Of a DNA stretch of 64,000 nucleotides, positions 1 to 13,991 are shown one piece after another. This DNA is from Bisporella sp. PMI_857 (taxonomy: Eukaryota; Ascomycota; Leotiomycetes; Helotiales; Helotiaceae): assembly GCA_021307315.1 (NCBI GenBank), contig JAJSPD010000010.1, forward strand, positions 186,001-250,000. Reading direction: 5' to 3'. Every line of letters starts with the position of its first letter. Positions within the stretch are counted from its first letter, which is position 1. Made by a program: the position numbers and the translations under genes. A model generated the notes under the pieces. It worked only from the letters and a program-made list of their open reading frames with translations. It ran no database searches and was not told the DNA's origin.

Positions 1-1560
1 GCTTTCAACCAAAACCACTTTGTAGTTCTGGCTGACCTAATTTTGTGGATTTTAACCACTTAAATAATCGCTGGTATGATGAGAGCTCGAAAGCTTCTAT
101 GAATTTTCTTCTCAAGAGGAGGGAAGCTGTGATGCGGCACTTGAGCTTTATGGGCACTCCTTGAAAAAATGCGTGGTTTTCTATTTGCTCTTTCCTTTGT
201 TCTCACATGCCAGCGACTCTCACAGAATAGATGTTCGCAGTAGCGAGAGATTGTGAAGTGCTACTGACGGACAAGGATAGCAAAGGAGCGACGACTAGAA
301 TAACAGGAAAATTCGCTATCGCCAAAGAAAAATCATCTCAGGTAAGCAGACTCGCATGATAGTGGAATGGAGGTAGATAATATGTACAGAAAGAAGAATT
401 ATTGGTAGTTCCGAGCATTGTCGCCTCTTTTGCGACGAATCCGAGGCAATCACTGATATGGGTGGCAATGCGCTGGCACCGCTCACGCTGGCTGTTGCTG
501 ACTCCTGCAGGCTTATATATTGCATTCGTGGTGAATATAACGCAGCCTTGATGCACGACGAAACTAAACGTAAGCATGCGGCTCCAAAAGAAAGACCCCT
601 CGGTGCATTACTAAGGCTCGCAGGACAACCGCCTAATTAGCTCGAAGTAGATATATATGGAAGGCTGGGACCGCTGAGCCCAAACCAAATCGCAATTCGA
701 ATTGAATAGAGAAATCGTTGTTCAACGACAAAATGCCTCCGTACCCTATCACTGCTCAGCGTCAATGACGTCTCTCATCTATGTAGCATCCGCAGCATAA
801 GGGCTAGTGAATTACCTTTTCTCTGGTCTTCGAACCTCTCTACGCCCCAGAGCACGTTGCCGTCCACCATGGTGATACAGAATGAGAGACTATCGCCCAT
901 CTTATATGAAAGCGCGAGGGTAAGTAATACCGGCGTCCCACCGTGTTGAATATGGGTCTCTCATGAGGCTCTCAGCTGAGCCGTCGGATTTCCCTTGGGC
1001 CGGACTTGAAACCAAAAACCCTTGTTCGCCAACTCCAATACTGGCACATCACGGGCGGGCTTGAGGCTTTTTGGTCTCTTGATTGATTGTCTTTCACTGC
1101 GGGACATGAAGTATCTCGTCTGGAGTGATCTTGGTTTTTGGTTGGACGCTGTTGCTTACTAACCAAACGGCCATCCCCTTCCACACCGCTCCTGCTCCTC
1201 ATCGTTCAGCTGGTGGATTCTATATACCACCTGTGCCATTGGTGGTGCCTTGCTGTTGCATCATACTCTGCCTTGGCAGAACGCCGAATTGGCAAACGCC
1301 ATAGTTTGCATTAGGCAAGAGGCTGGACATCGCGCCTATATCCGAGGAGAGAAGCGTAATTTAGCTTCATCATCTGCGGGATTATCTTTTGTGTGTAACC
1401 CAAAACGCGGAAATATCCCATGAAGCTCTAACCTTATGAACCATTGGGTTCAATGGCGCGGTCTATAAGACGAGCGGTGGCGCTCCAGCATGGCAAAGTA
1501 GCCCGAACATAATCAACTCCCCAAGCTTGAACACTCCACGCTCGATTCAATTCCAACATC
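1..1560. other. Intergenic, no supported gene
   Basis: Short open frames occur on both strands, but none shows a recognisable domain, codon continuity across a plausible intron, or a signal peptide. The right end serves as the upstream region of the gene starting near 1561. I see no RNA gene or repeat of note. Confidence 0.6.
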
Positions 1561-2846
1561 ATGCCAGGAGCAATAGTGGAAAATGGTAGGCTGCCAGTTC
1601 CTGTTATCTGTAGTAGCTGCTAACGAAACTGTAGTCCATGGTGGTTTCCTTCCCTCGAATCTTCCTGATGCCACGTGCTCAGCCTCAGCGGCGCTATTCA
1701 AAGGATCGAATACCACGCTCGCGGATGATGATCTTCATAAAGATTTGACCTATAAATCCCAGAAACATGCTTGGCTTGATCGTCTTCTGAAAATCTTCTG
1801 TACCAAAAGCTCTAAGCAGAACCATACAATCATGGGTCAGGGAAGTGTGCAGCCCCGGCCGGAGGTATGCCGAATCTCCTCATTAATTACCATGTCAACT
1901 AACCGAAGTCTTCGATAGACTTACGCTAACTCGTCACCTTGGCTCCTACCTGTCTACGTACTCTCAACTCGTCGGGACAAGGACAAGCATCATGTCGCAA
2001 TGGAGGCGAAATGCACTATCGATACTGGCAATATGCAAGGCAACATCGTCTCAAGGAGGTTCGTGGAAGATGTACTTGAGTATCCGGAGTCAGCATTCTG
2101 CTCCTTGACTAAAGAAGAGGAAGCGGGTGCCACTGGCATAACTGGGCACCAACTCATCCCCGAGGCTGCCGTCTACTTGACGTGGTATCACAGGAAGAGC
2201 ACTCGAGTTTTCCGAGACATGCGTTTCCTGATATCTCCCAGCCAGCACTTTGACCTCATCATTGGTGCTGAGTCCATCCACAGAGACAAACTTCTCGACG
2301 TACCGAACTTGACAAGTCAGCTCCCAGATATTGTAACCGTCGAAAACCTTGGACCGGACGGTACGCCTGCTACCAATTTCCACAGCTCGAATCACTAACA
2401 CTCATATAGACTCGGCGGAGGCGATTTTTTCCGCCATGGAGCGAAATATCGACGGCCGAATTAAGAGTTACCTGCCAAAAATTAGGGACTTGGAGAGGGA
2501 TGTTGGCGAATATGGGGCTGCAGATCTCAGAGAAGAAAGTGACAAAATCAAGGACGCAAAGAGGCATGCTGCCAATAAGGCTGCAAATCTCCGCGAAAAA
2601 AGAGAAGATCTCAAGAGAGATTTCGAAATCCTTCAAAAGAATGGGCACGAAATCTTGAGTAACTCTGGGAGTCCGGCTGAAAAGAAAGCTGCTATGAACA
2701 GTCTAAAGGAGCGACTCTATGCTCCTCCCCCAACCTATGAGAAGGTCGCGCCTGAGACCAAGACTGACTCACCACACAACTTGGGAATCGAAAATAAAAG
2801 CTCCGGGCAAGCTACCGCGAACCAAAACGTCAAGACGAAGAACTAA
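1561..2846 (+). CDS. Retropepsin-like protein with C-terminal coiled coil
   Basis: Four coding exons are proposed: 1561-1585, 1635-1864, 1919-2360 and 2410-2846, giving 377 aa. All three introns are 49-54 bp with GT..AG ends, and the frame stays open across each junction. The first intron has a GCTAAC branch point; if it is not spliced, an in-frame ATG at 1583 gives a 386-aa form. The middle region has an IDTGN motif (around 2030) like the D-T/S-G catalytic turn of retropepsin-type aspartic proteases, and about 80 residues later an FDLIIGAES segment like the family's second strand-turn. The C-terminal exon is charged and helical, rich in Lys, Glu and Arg, and probably forms a coiled coil, followed by a proline-rich tail. 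No reverse transcriptase or integrase lies nearby, so this looks like a stand-alone host gene. Whether it cleaves protein is unknown; homodimerisation would be needed for an active site. The fold call is an inference from motifs. Confidence 0.7.
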
Positions 2847-5800
2847 CGCCAGTTCACTGGCTTCTTCTCGTGTTTTTACATGCATTGCCAGACCTTTCAT
2901 TTTCTAATGTTCTCCTAACTTGATTGTATGGTGGCCCTTACCGTTGATGAAAATCTTTGCTATATCTAGATTCTTGAGCAATCAATGCACGATTTGTTTC
3001 CTTCCCAACTTGAGTCCCACTGAAGGTGATTCTGCCTGCAGTTTGTCGCTATCATTGAACTATGTTGATAACCTAAGTATCCTTATACAAACACCCCCCC
3101 CCTCTTCCTCTCTTCCCTCAACGAGACCCATCTTCTATCCCACGTACGGCCCACTGCTAGATATCTGTGAACAAAACTTGGATATCAAAATGTGCCTCTA
3201 ATACCCATTCTCTATTGGAAGAAGCCAGCTCTCCAATATATTCTAAACCGAAATGTATTCTTTAGCGCAGTTACTCAACAATGTGGCTCGGATAGACCGC
3301 TAACATGTGAATCGGGCGGATAGGCTAATCTCTTAACTCCACGTTCCAGCTATTCCAACCTGTGATCATAGGCACCTGAGGTCAAAGCGGTAGTCTCCCC
3401 TTCAATTAGGTCGTAGGCTGGCTTAGGATACTAAGAAGAAGGATCAATCGCATGTGTCTCCCAAACTGCCACCATATATGAATGACAAGATAGAATAAAG
3501 GATTTGCGACGTGCAAAATATATCAGAGGGTGAGAAAATACCAATAGCGGCTGGGATCTCTGCGTAAACCATAAAATATGTGGTCAATGGCACTCAAGTA
3601 TCGCCATTAAGCGGTAGGATTACTATGCGCAGGACTCACCACCCAGTAGCATCAGTGTCGAACACAATTTCTTCTATTTATCTCGGCAAATCTTACTCAA
3701 CTTTCGAGGAGGCTAGCACAGCTCGGCCAATCAACCTTTGCATTTGGCGACCTTCAAAGCCTTTTGCAGCATTTTTCATATGGGCAGTACTAACCGTGGA
3801 TGAAATAAGGGGAAATGAATTTTCTTATTGTGATTTATTATTGGCTTCTTACGGGCAGTTTTATTGTTAAGCTTTTACTATGCCCCTCAATGAGTTATGC
3901 TGGTTTAGTGTTCTGTGGAATGAGAGGAGGATCCGCAAGCTTATTGGTACCTATCTTAATACAATTGATTAATTCTGGCCTCCTTGGCCACGAGAAGGTC
4001 AATATAATATAAATTATTTTAGTACTAACTAAGCGTATAGTAGCTGTGTTTTATGATATAATATTATATAATAATAATACTATATGTTGTATACTATCGG
4101 CCACACTATTGTGTTCTTGAACATTGGCGCTTAGGAGAGAAGACATACTTTAGTGGCACTTAATTGCTGTTTTAATACAGGGTAGCATTGAATACATTGG
4201 TTCAAGGCAGGGTGCTGTCCAGTTCTCTGTTGCTGACGTGGGAAAGACCATGACAATTATGCAGGCGATGGAGAGTATTATCCCAAATGTAATTACATCC
4301 AGGTTCAACCTATGATCCCAACAATATATAGATCCGCCTCCCTATCCTGCAATACTATACGTCTAGGTTCGGGATTGAAACCCCTCTATTTGCACTTTTA
4401 TATGCTTTGGAACTTCAAAAGAATGGTGTTATTACAAAACAGTACACTTTTGTTTTGTAGTTAGGTGATTTTGAGTTCTCTATCATTAGACTAAAAGAAT
4501 AAAGGATACGCGAATTTCGGAATTATCTATCAGGCCAAGAAACGGAACCATCCTGAATCTATAGGAAAGTGAGGATTCAAAATGAAAGCCAGTCTGGATG
4601 CTTAATTTATACTTGCTTGCTGAGAGCGACCTGGATAAAGTGAGACGTTAATGTATGCTTCAAGTAATGATGACATGCCGTCAAAACATCATGAAAAGGA
4701 GGCTAAGTGTGGTTGCTATTTGGCTTTTCGTCACTGGCTTCTGATAGATTCCCTTACATGTCAAATAGCAAGAATATTAAAGAGAGATGAAGCAGGAAAA
4801 TTTTAGCCTAGTGAGTTGCAGTCTTGAAGATTTTCGGAAATGTGCTTTGAGAATGCCATCATCATCGAATCTACGTCTGCAAGCTTTACTACTTTGTCAT
4901 TGGAAAATAGCCATAGATTTTTACGAAATGTGAGAATTAAGAAATATTTACCATCCTAATATATACCTCTTAAAAGCATGCACACTCAATATAATAGCAC
5001 TGCATTTATGAATTCTTGGCTCCTGTCATATACCAAAAAGCCATTTCGCTCTCGAAAAGACGCATGACCAAGAGATTACAAGCGTTGCCAAATCTAGACG
5101 TGTGAGCTTTGAATTTTTCATGGCCATTATGCTCTTGGTTGTACGCTTTGTGTCGTTGCTCGTGCTATTTAATAGGGCTATTCTGAGTATGGTTTGAGGG
5201 CGCCTCAGCCTTTGTAATTTTTTTATCTGTGGATTTGAGTCTTGTCAAATTGATTTCGTTGTTAACTAATTCTTTATTGCTTACTCCCATAAATTTCTGA
5301 TAAACAGAAAGGCAACCGTTAGACTTCACATTGTAGCAAGGATGACGCAACGTCATGTTCTAGAATATGAGAACATGAGTCCAATATACCGTTTACTTAA
5401 GTTGATTTCCTTACAGAACTTCGGACACTCAGGGAATTGCCTGCCTCTAAATTGAAGCGTTTAAAGAAAGGGATAAAGTTAATAAATATATCCTTTAAGA
5501 GTACGAAGAGTCAAATTTGTGTCACTACGCCCTTTTATTCTTGCCTTGTAGACAAAATTAGCAACTATCTAAGACTTGTTTATAAACTATAAAGAGTTCT
5601 ATTTCCCAGAACCTGGACATCCAGTTAGATACTCCCTGTGGAGGGTATCTAAATATATATGGTAGAATGAGAGTCTGAAAAGTTTTAATGAAATTCAAAT
5701 CCACAAACTATCAGATGGTTTCATACTTCGATTTAGCTTCCTGAGTTGATAATATTATGCCACTTGGATCGTGGCAATGAATGTTGTTGTCAGCAGAGTG

Positions 5801-7414
5801 CTCGATATCTAGTTCTTCAATTTAGTATATAGACGTAAAGTGAACAGGGCGGCCCAGCAAGGATGGAAAGTGCATGTTGCCTCTGATCATGACCAGAACT
5901 CAAGTGGATATTTGTCACTACACAGATCTCCTTGTCTAGTTATGGAGATACTCCTATGTTTCGCACCAAGTATATTTTTGAATGGTGTGAGATTAAGATA
6001 AGGAATTGGTGCCTTAATTTATAGGCCTGAAGAGCAAGGAGAGCACATGTGATGATAGTACACAGCTTCTGACTTTCAGCTGAGAAATCAGGCTACTAAA
6101 TAGATACTTTTGGATCGACTATAAAAGGCCATTATTATCTTGGCTCAAATCAACAGCCACCGTCTGAGTTTGCATTTTATTTTAGTGGATGAGTAGTATG
6201 CAATCATCACTTGAGATATGTACGTTGTGGTTGTGCTGAAACCGGGGATAAGTTGCGTATTGGCTGAATTAATTCTACAGAGTACAGCTTTCCTACTATT
6301 CTGTTGTCTACGGGCATTAAACACAACTGAACTTTCGTTGTGAGTTTAGCTTTTATTGACAACCATAGTTTATTGCTTTTGTTTTTTGTTGCCAGCTTTA
6401 CATGTTCATAATGGCCGAGCCTGTCATCAGTAGAATCAAGAATAATAATGTAAATTAAAAATTAGGCTTGAGGCCGATAACCAAACCAATAATAGTGAGG
6501 CATGCCAAAAAAGAGCTTTTGGTTTGCCCTGAAAGTTTTGCTGAGCAAAAATAAACCAAGGCACAGATATTCTCAAGCCCTTTTATCATCTTCTGAAATG
6601 TGATGGAGGTTAGTCTATTAAGTTGTCTGGGCAGATAATTTTTCTATAGTAGTGGTCTAGTATCAAGCGACAAAGATAGGTTATTGATTGGCAACCTATG
6701 AGGAGGAACACAAATGAGAACATACGAAATGCGAGAGCACAATAGAATACAGGACAAGAAGAGTAGAGTATCCCTGGCACAAGGAGGATGCTCGTTGCCC
6801 CATCGAGCACGATTCTTGCACCGCAAAATACAATACTACTCGAACTCGTTTAGTATTCCAGCGATGACAGGTAGTTGGGAGCCAACCTCAGAATGTGCAC
6901 AGTTATGGTAATACAAATAAGTATAGAATACAAGTTCAATGAGAGGACTCCATTATAGTTTACAAAAAGCACCGCCACCCAAACCCGAGTGACAAAGCCA
7001 CAACCATACCACGCCATATGTTCCTGCCCGCCTCCGTATCCTTTTGCCCATCTACATACAAAGAAAGACGGGAGCCGGAAAAACATTATCATGTAGGATG
7101 CATTAAAAGTAAGAGAATTTCTCGTTCCTTGCTCCACTCCGAGGTGCAGCAAATCTCGCAAAAAACCAAACCCTTCGCTCGCTATGCATAAAACAAATCT
7201 TCATTGATCTGTAAAGAAAACGCCGTTTATGATCCAGTGGGATATGTATGTAACAAGGTAGAAAGAGGGCTATGATGTGATGCGAAGCGATGTGTGCGTA
7301 TGGCTTGTTATTGGTCTTTGGTATGAAACCATGGCACTCGTTTCTTATGAGCCCATGTTTTGTACGAATGAGACAAACCTGTCTCCGATCTGCTCAAAGT
7401 TAGCATGATATGCC
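2847..7414. other. AT-rich gene-free stretch
   Basis: About 4.5 kb without a supported gene. From roughly 3.2 to 6.6 kb the DNA is visibly AT-rich, with stop codons in all frames and only short open frames. The composition would suit old, mutated repeat DNA, but I can recognise no transposon domain. The right end (about 7.2-7.4 kb) is probably the 3' UTR of the leftward NOT1 gene. Confidence 0.6.
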
Positions 7415-10400
7415 TTACAACGAAAAATTGGGACTTGCCTCAGGTTGCGACTTGATAAACGGTGACTCGAAGAAGTGATATGTCTCATTCTTGATCAGCT
7501 CGCCACAGACGACAGTCAGTCCCCAGGGCTGAGGCCAATTTGTGAAGAGCCTCTCTAACAATATCCTCGTAATCTGCTGACGAACTTCGGTTTCCTCCGG
7601 ATCATTCAAATCGTTGCCCCAGATAGAGAGGAGGGCTTGAGAATAGAAGTGTGTTTCACTGTTGGGGAATCGGAGCTGATTAACGATGCTGTTGAGCAAG
7701 CGGTAGCGAGCTTCTGGTTTTAACTCTCTGGCAAGCATGGAGAGAAGTTCTGCAGCCGGGGAGTCTTGCACAAAGATTGGACCACCGTTCTGGGTCGCCT
7801 TTGCAATTGAGTGCATGCCAATGTATGTAACAATGGCGTCAATGAGCTTAAGATCGACATTGACTGGGACGAAAGCAAAGCTGGTGTCGCGTCTTCTCTT
7901 TATCTGAATCTCATTGCATAATGCAGCAACTACATCCTCACCGGGACCATTCTGTAAAGCTTGATCGAGTAGATCAAACAGGCCACTTTGTCGTAATGTT
8001 GCTTCGACTTCAGTGTTGGCTTGTGCTGACTCTCGAATCTCTGGTAGACGATCAACCTTCAAGCCTGGTTGTAATGGATCTGGCATCTTGGAGAACTTAG
8101 CAGGATTTGCGCCAAGAATCATATTGTGCAGGTAGGTGCAGTGACTTGGAATATTTGCCAAGAGCTGAGTGTGGTGTGCTGCAAGAAAATCCGGATAGTC
8201 GTGCTGTAGAGCTAACATCAACTTGAGTGTCCCTCTGTAGATCATATCACTCGCATCAGACAGAACTGTTGCCTTGAGCAGATCGCCCAGGTACGACATC
8301 AATTTCTGTAAGATGTTGGCAAGTGGTCCCCACCCAGCCTCATCTGGGATTCTCATCATGGCCGGCAAGAAATCTCGGTGGCTGACTAAACTAAGCCATC
8401 CAAAAATGAAACCTGGGAAGTACAAAGGTTCAAGTTTCTCAAATGTGCTTGCAAATGCTAGAGTTATATCCTTTCTCTCCGAGTCGTTGAGCTCATCAGC
8501 AGCGGCGTTGATCTGAATCAACATCGTAGAGAATAAGCGAACAAATACTCTCTGGTTGTAAAGCTCTCCACGGCTCACATGATGATGGTTCAACACCAAT
8601 ACACAAACCGCCAACATTGTCTTCAGGAACTTGGCTTTATCACCCTTCACTTCTCCAGGCGCCTCACGACCGACAACTAGCTTGGTAACGAGGTGAGCAA
8701 GAGAATCAATTGGTACATATGAATCATTGAGAGCGCCGTTTGGAACCTCGAAATGACTGACAGATACATCGATAGCCAAGCGTAGGAACAAGACCAAGTC
8801 ATCCAGGTTGTTGATCACCTGCTTGTTGTATAGTTGAGTGATGAAGTGTAATTTTGTTCGATCAGCCGCGTTAGGATTCATATATAGGTGAATCCATTCT
8901 TGGAAGACATATTCCATTTGATCTTGTTTGCTTTGTAGCCGCGCATCAGGCTCCGCACTGAGATCTTGTGGATGACCAGAGCTGGTTAGCTTTCGCTTGA
9001 GGACCTGGCCAACTTCGAGCGAAGGATCTTCCTCAATCCATTTCCATGCAACCTCCAGACTTTTTGCGAGGTCGGCATATAGCGCCACTGGTCGATCATT
9101 CAAGAGAACATTCTCAAGGAGCGACGTGAAGAACTCCAATGAGCCTTCTCTTTGCTGTTCTAGTGCCTTTGACGTAGCTGAGTCGACCTGTCGCCACTCA
9201 ATCATGTCTGCCTTCAGTAGCGCAGTGATCAGGGGGACATTGAGAAAGGCTTCGCCAGGTTGCTGTCCGATTAAGTAAGCTACACGACTGGCAGTACGTC
9301 CACCAATCCTGCATGCATTCTCTAGAACATGGACTAAGCTCTCGATGACAAGGTTTTCGGCATTATTACTGAATAGCACAGTACAAATGTTATCTACAAT
9401 GTAAATATCAAATGCTTCTGGGCCCTGTGCTTGCTTGATGATCAATTGATATAAAGCATCTAACACATCATAGAGAGGGTGAGGAGGCTTCAAGTCTGTG
9501 TAATGCTGCTCCGGGGCGTCCTTCGCCACGACCTCTAGCATATTTAGAATTTTCAGAACCTGATCATGAACCATTCGTGGGTCGTTTGGAAGAGGGCCAA
9601 TTCTCCCGTTGATGAGACTAGAGTTTACTTGAGGATAGGTGGGTTGCTGGGCGTTAATGCGTGGCATGGCAGGGGGTTCCGCTGGGGTCGGAAGGTTTGG
9701 CACTGATGGATATTGGTCCTGTAAGATATCGTTTGCCATAGATCGGTTCGTATCTGAGGTAGAAGGCATATGTGCACTGCCTCCGATGGATGGTTGCCGC
9801 GGTTGCCTTGCAAATTGCTCATAGATATTCAGTTGTTGTTGGTTCAATCCTGAGGGATTTGGCTGCAGCTTGAAGGGCGCAGGAATCGTCCAAGACCAGC
9901 GATTCAAGTCCGGGCCCATGTAAGCCTCATCAGGTCGTTGATGGGCCCAGTTTCGACGATGCTCCATCTCTGGTTCAATAAGCTCTTCGATTTCGGGCAC
10001 AGCACGTTCCTCTGCTTTTTCTTCCACCTGGCGGCAGGCAATTTCAAGGTTGGAGTTGACACACATTAGTATGTTGCCTTCAGGAAGGCCTTGAGGGAGA
10101 ACGTTTTGAGCCAATTGTCTGATGTAGTTGGTCATACTTGCCCTTAATGGCTCCTTAGAGGTTACCAAAGCAAGACTCCCCGCCGTTTTCTTCACCATAT
10201 TGACCGCAGCGTCATGAACACGATTTGGATCGGGTTCGGTGGCAAAATCTTTATGTATCATTTGCGAAGTAGAGATAGCGGCAATTGTAACCGAGCGCTC
10301 AACGACAGGTGCAATTATTTCTTGCACGGCCCGAGTGATTGCAGACCTCACAATCTCACGAAGCCTACCCGCATCCACCAAAGTATTTTCGGGTGGGTAC

Positions 10401-13400
10401 TGGAGAAGAGGTCCAAGGTCGGGGATTGACGATACAATTTCTTGGGGAGAAAACCGTCCATTTGTAGCCCCGCCGCCTAATCCATTCAATGAGAGATTGT
10501 CGAATCTATCTAGTATCTCAGGCGCAACGGGCTCCGTACTCTCTTCTATAAGTGGAGCGCGGCTTGAAATTTCGTCAGAAGGCACTATTGTGCTGAGATC
10601 GAGCTTCAAATCCTTGCATAATACTTCAATCTCAAATTTGAGATTCAGCTTGAGTTCTGCATTGTGATATAGTTCGACCAGAAGATAAATGATGTCCATT
10701 AACCAGGGATTAGGGGGCTTGAAGACCGTGGATGACTGTCCTTGAACAAGAACTTTGCAAACGAACGGAATGACAACTAGAAGGCGCTGCGTATCGAATG
10801 CCTCTAGAAGCAGCTGCTTGAATGCAATGTTTTTATATTTGATTGGCTTGTCTCGAGCAAGGGTGATTGACCCCAACCAAGCACCAAGGGTTTTTAAATG
10901 AGTACGCTCACTCGCACTCTGCATAGTTGCTTCTGAGTTGAGCATGCGGATGACACTCACGTAGGTTTCCCGAAGTACTTCTGCCCACAATGATTTCCGG
11001 CCAAACAGCTTGACAATATTCAAGTACAATTGATGATAATTGGGCTGCATCTTAGCACGGTGCTCCACAAGATGCTCTGCAAACCACTGTTGGTGCTGTT
11101 CTCCAATGGTATCCTTCAATTCATTAAACTTGGACTCGAGATTATCGCTTGTGGTATTATTCAGAACGAACTGCACTTTCTCCTGAGCATCGGTGCTGGG
11201 ATCTTCATTGCTATTGGAAGGAGGCTCGACGTTAATGGACGCAAACGGTGGAGCGGACGGCTCGGCTGCAAGAATCTCATTAATGTTGCCATTTGGAATA
11301 GCTCCGCCGTTGGCATCATTGTGCACGTTTAAACGTGCGGATTCTTCATTCTCGCGAACAATCTCCTCAGCAGTTTTATAAGCGGTTGTGCCTTGCAAGC
11401 CTGGGACCTGCAACAGCTGAGTACAAAAGCCAGGCCACTCAGGAAGCCGACCAAGCAGCTGCTGGAGCGCCTGCAGCCCGAACTTATGCATAGGCTGGTT
11501 CGGTGAGTGGTCTCTCACGGCTTCCAGGATCATTCCGAGCCCGATCTCGAGGGGGAGATCTGAGATAAGCTTATGAGAGATGATGCCTCCGAATAGGACC
11601 GCTGTCGTTGCCAGAGCCTCAAGCGGATACGTGCTGTAGAGTTGATATTCGTCGAATAAACCGTGTATCATGCAGGCAAAAACATCCTGATCAAATGGGT
11701 CCAGTGAGTGCTTATACCGACGAAGCTGTTCCACAACTGCGCCGACCTGGAGATCCTCGCTGTACATTTGTTTGTAATGCTCTTCCATTCTTTTGTTCGC
11801 CGAATCTGGCAACGAATTCGATTCAGCGCCATTCGCATTGATGATATCGTCAAAACCTTCGCCATAGTTTATTAGTCGGGGATATGCCGTGATACATGAT
11901 CGCTGTACAGCAATAAGTTCTTGAGATGGAGACTTAGGGAGTATCTCTTCCAAGATATTCAGTAACGCAGCAACGGTTTTGACAGGTAGCATAACACTGT
12001 GGAGGGCGTTTTGCTCAGACCGTTGAGATCCTATCTCATGCTGAGCTTTAATGCTTAGAAATGTCAAGAGTGAATGTGCTAGGTCGTCTCGCCGTGGTTT
12101 GTTCATGACTGCCCATTCATCAAGATTTAGGAAACCTTTGGTATGTGCCAACGCTGCTAGGTCAAGGCCAAATCCATTGAGCATAACAACCAATTCATCA
12201 AGCCAGCCATGCTTGACAGCGTGTTCGAGAATATGCTGCAACTCTAGTGGCTTTTCGGCATGAGTCTCTATCAGGCGTTGAGCGACCCAGACTTTGTCTT
12301 TTCGCCAACAGCTTTCAAGAACTAGGTCAAATTTCGGTTCATATTTGCATACGAAACGTTCGAACAGATTTTTGAGTGTATCAACAGCCAAATCTGGCCA
12401 TGGCTTTGGAACACCGAACGCGGAGACCACAAAGATAGCCAAATTAGGCACCACAACATCCCGAAATAATCTCTTGGCTTCCACAGTTTCTGATCCTCCT
12501 GAACTCTGTAAAGCAACATGAAACATAGCAGATACCGCTGCAAGAGATACCAGAGGATGCCGTACCGCTAGGGCAGCCTGTTCTTGAGTTTCTTCATCTG
12601 CACCCTCTAAGTCATGGACTGTAAAGGAAGGCTGAAGATACGGTATGGTGGCTGCATCGAGTTCATCAGGGCTTAGGGAGCCGAACGCACTAATGAAGGA
12701 TAGCTGTGTTTCGGAATTGTGCCAAACACCGCCCCACAAGCTCTCAATATCCAGCAGTTCATTCTCAGCAAGTGGGCGGAGCGCAAGGTAGAGCGAGAGA
12801 AACTGATCCTTGGTGATTCTTAGATGAGGCTGGTCGAATTGTGCAACAACAAGTCGCCAATCTAATGCCCTTGCCTCTTCCTTCTGAATAGCACTGGCCA
12901 GTATAGTTGGAGATAAAGAATGCGTACGGCTGATGGCTGAATAGAGCAGGGCAGTAGCAACATTTTCTGGAGCTAAGGCGACCCCAGCACTCCGTATATG
13001 CCGTCTGCACGAGTCTTCATCTGTGGTAAACGCTGATCCCACTGCTTTGATAGCTGTAACTAAAGGATTTCCTTGACTCAATATCGATATAAGGTAGAGT
13101 GCTGAGAGAACTTCCGTAGGCGGTCCACCAGAGGGCTCATATCGGTAGTCTACTGCTTTAATAAGGTCTTCTTTCGCGGTCTGGTCGAAGTTTGGAGGAT
13201 GCTCCTGAATGTACCTGTCTATTATTGTGGCTACAAAAGATGACGTGATCGCATAATGATCCGGACTATTCGATGCAAGTAATTGTACGAACGGAGTAAA
13301 ATTTGCAGAGAGAATTGCATCCGCTGCCTCATATTAGCCGAAAGCCCCCAAATATGATGATGCGAACCTACCCTTAGTCTTGAGATCTGGCCGTGATCCA

Positions 13401-13991
13401 ACTTTGAACGCAAGTGCTAGTATTGTCTTCTCGAGCGCATCTAGCTTGAAGTGTTCCATGAAGGTGGACAGATCAAAATCACGGAAGAGTTCCTCATTCG
13501 CGGTTTCTATCGATTCTGCGATCTTTCCTGCTTGCTCAACATCGACCCCTATCTTATTTATTTCGCCCCGCAGGAGTTGATAGTTATTAGAATTTACTTG
13601 TTGCCTATTGTGGCCGGGAAATATTTGCGAGGCATTGGCGACCACCAGGCGGCTGAAATATTTCTGGAACACTTCCATGCCGTTATCATCGATCAGCTAT
13701 GAGAAATATTAGCATCTCACAGCGCCTATAAGTTTTCATCCATACCTTCTGTAGCTGATCCCACTTTGTGCGGTCCTTGTCGTCCGGCCTGATAGTGCCG
13801 AGCAGAAGATAGACTTGAGCGATGATAATCTTCACAAGAGAACTAGAACCCCCTGTCGGACTGTTTGTGCTTGGGCTTGCGCCAGCACTAAATGTGCTAT
13901 GATGAGAGCCGTGAGGTGAATGATTGATACCTGTAATGATAGTTTGTTGCGCTGGCGAAGGTGTGAAAGTCCCCGCTCTTGAGTTGACCAT
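7415..13991 (-). CDS. not1: CCR4-NOT complex scaffold subunit NOT1
   Basis: This is the large scaffold of the CCR4-NOT deadenylase complex, which shortens mRNA poly(A) tails and represses translation and transcription. Coding exons on the minus strand are 13746-13991, 13372-13696 and 7415-13323, giving 2159 aa, close to yeast Cdc39 (about 2100). The introns (13697-13745 and 13324-13371) keep the frame. The long last exon has no ATG at its 5' end; its frame runs back through the intron, so no internal start is needed. Domains by rough residue: N-terminal HEAT-like helices; TTP-binding-type domain about 660-835; MIF4G-like CAF1-binding domain about 920-1100; DUF3819 CAF40-binding domain about 1160-1290; Not1 C-terminal superfamily domain from about 1680 to the end, with the family-typical PDP..PGLKVDRLPEI stretch. 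The chosen start is the first ATG that opens into the conserved N-terminus. Confidence 0.97.

Noticed and set aside
10239..10667. 142-codon plus-strand open frame
   Set aside because: It is antisense to conserved NOT1 coding sequence and shows no domain.
13079..13081. Apparent start of the NOT1 large open frame at a TTG
   Set aside because: The frame stays open upstream to a good splice acceptor at 13324, and the conserved N-terminal part lies in two further exons, so this is an internal leucine codon.
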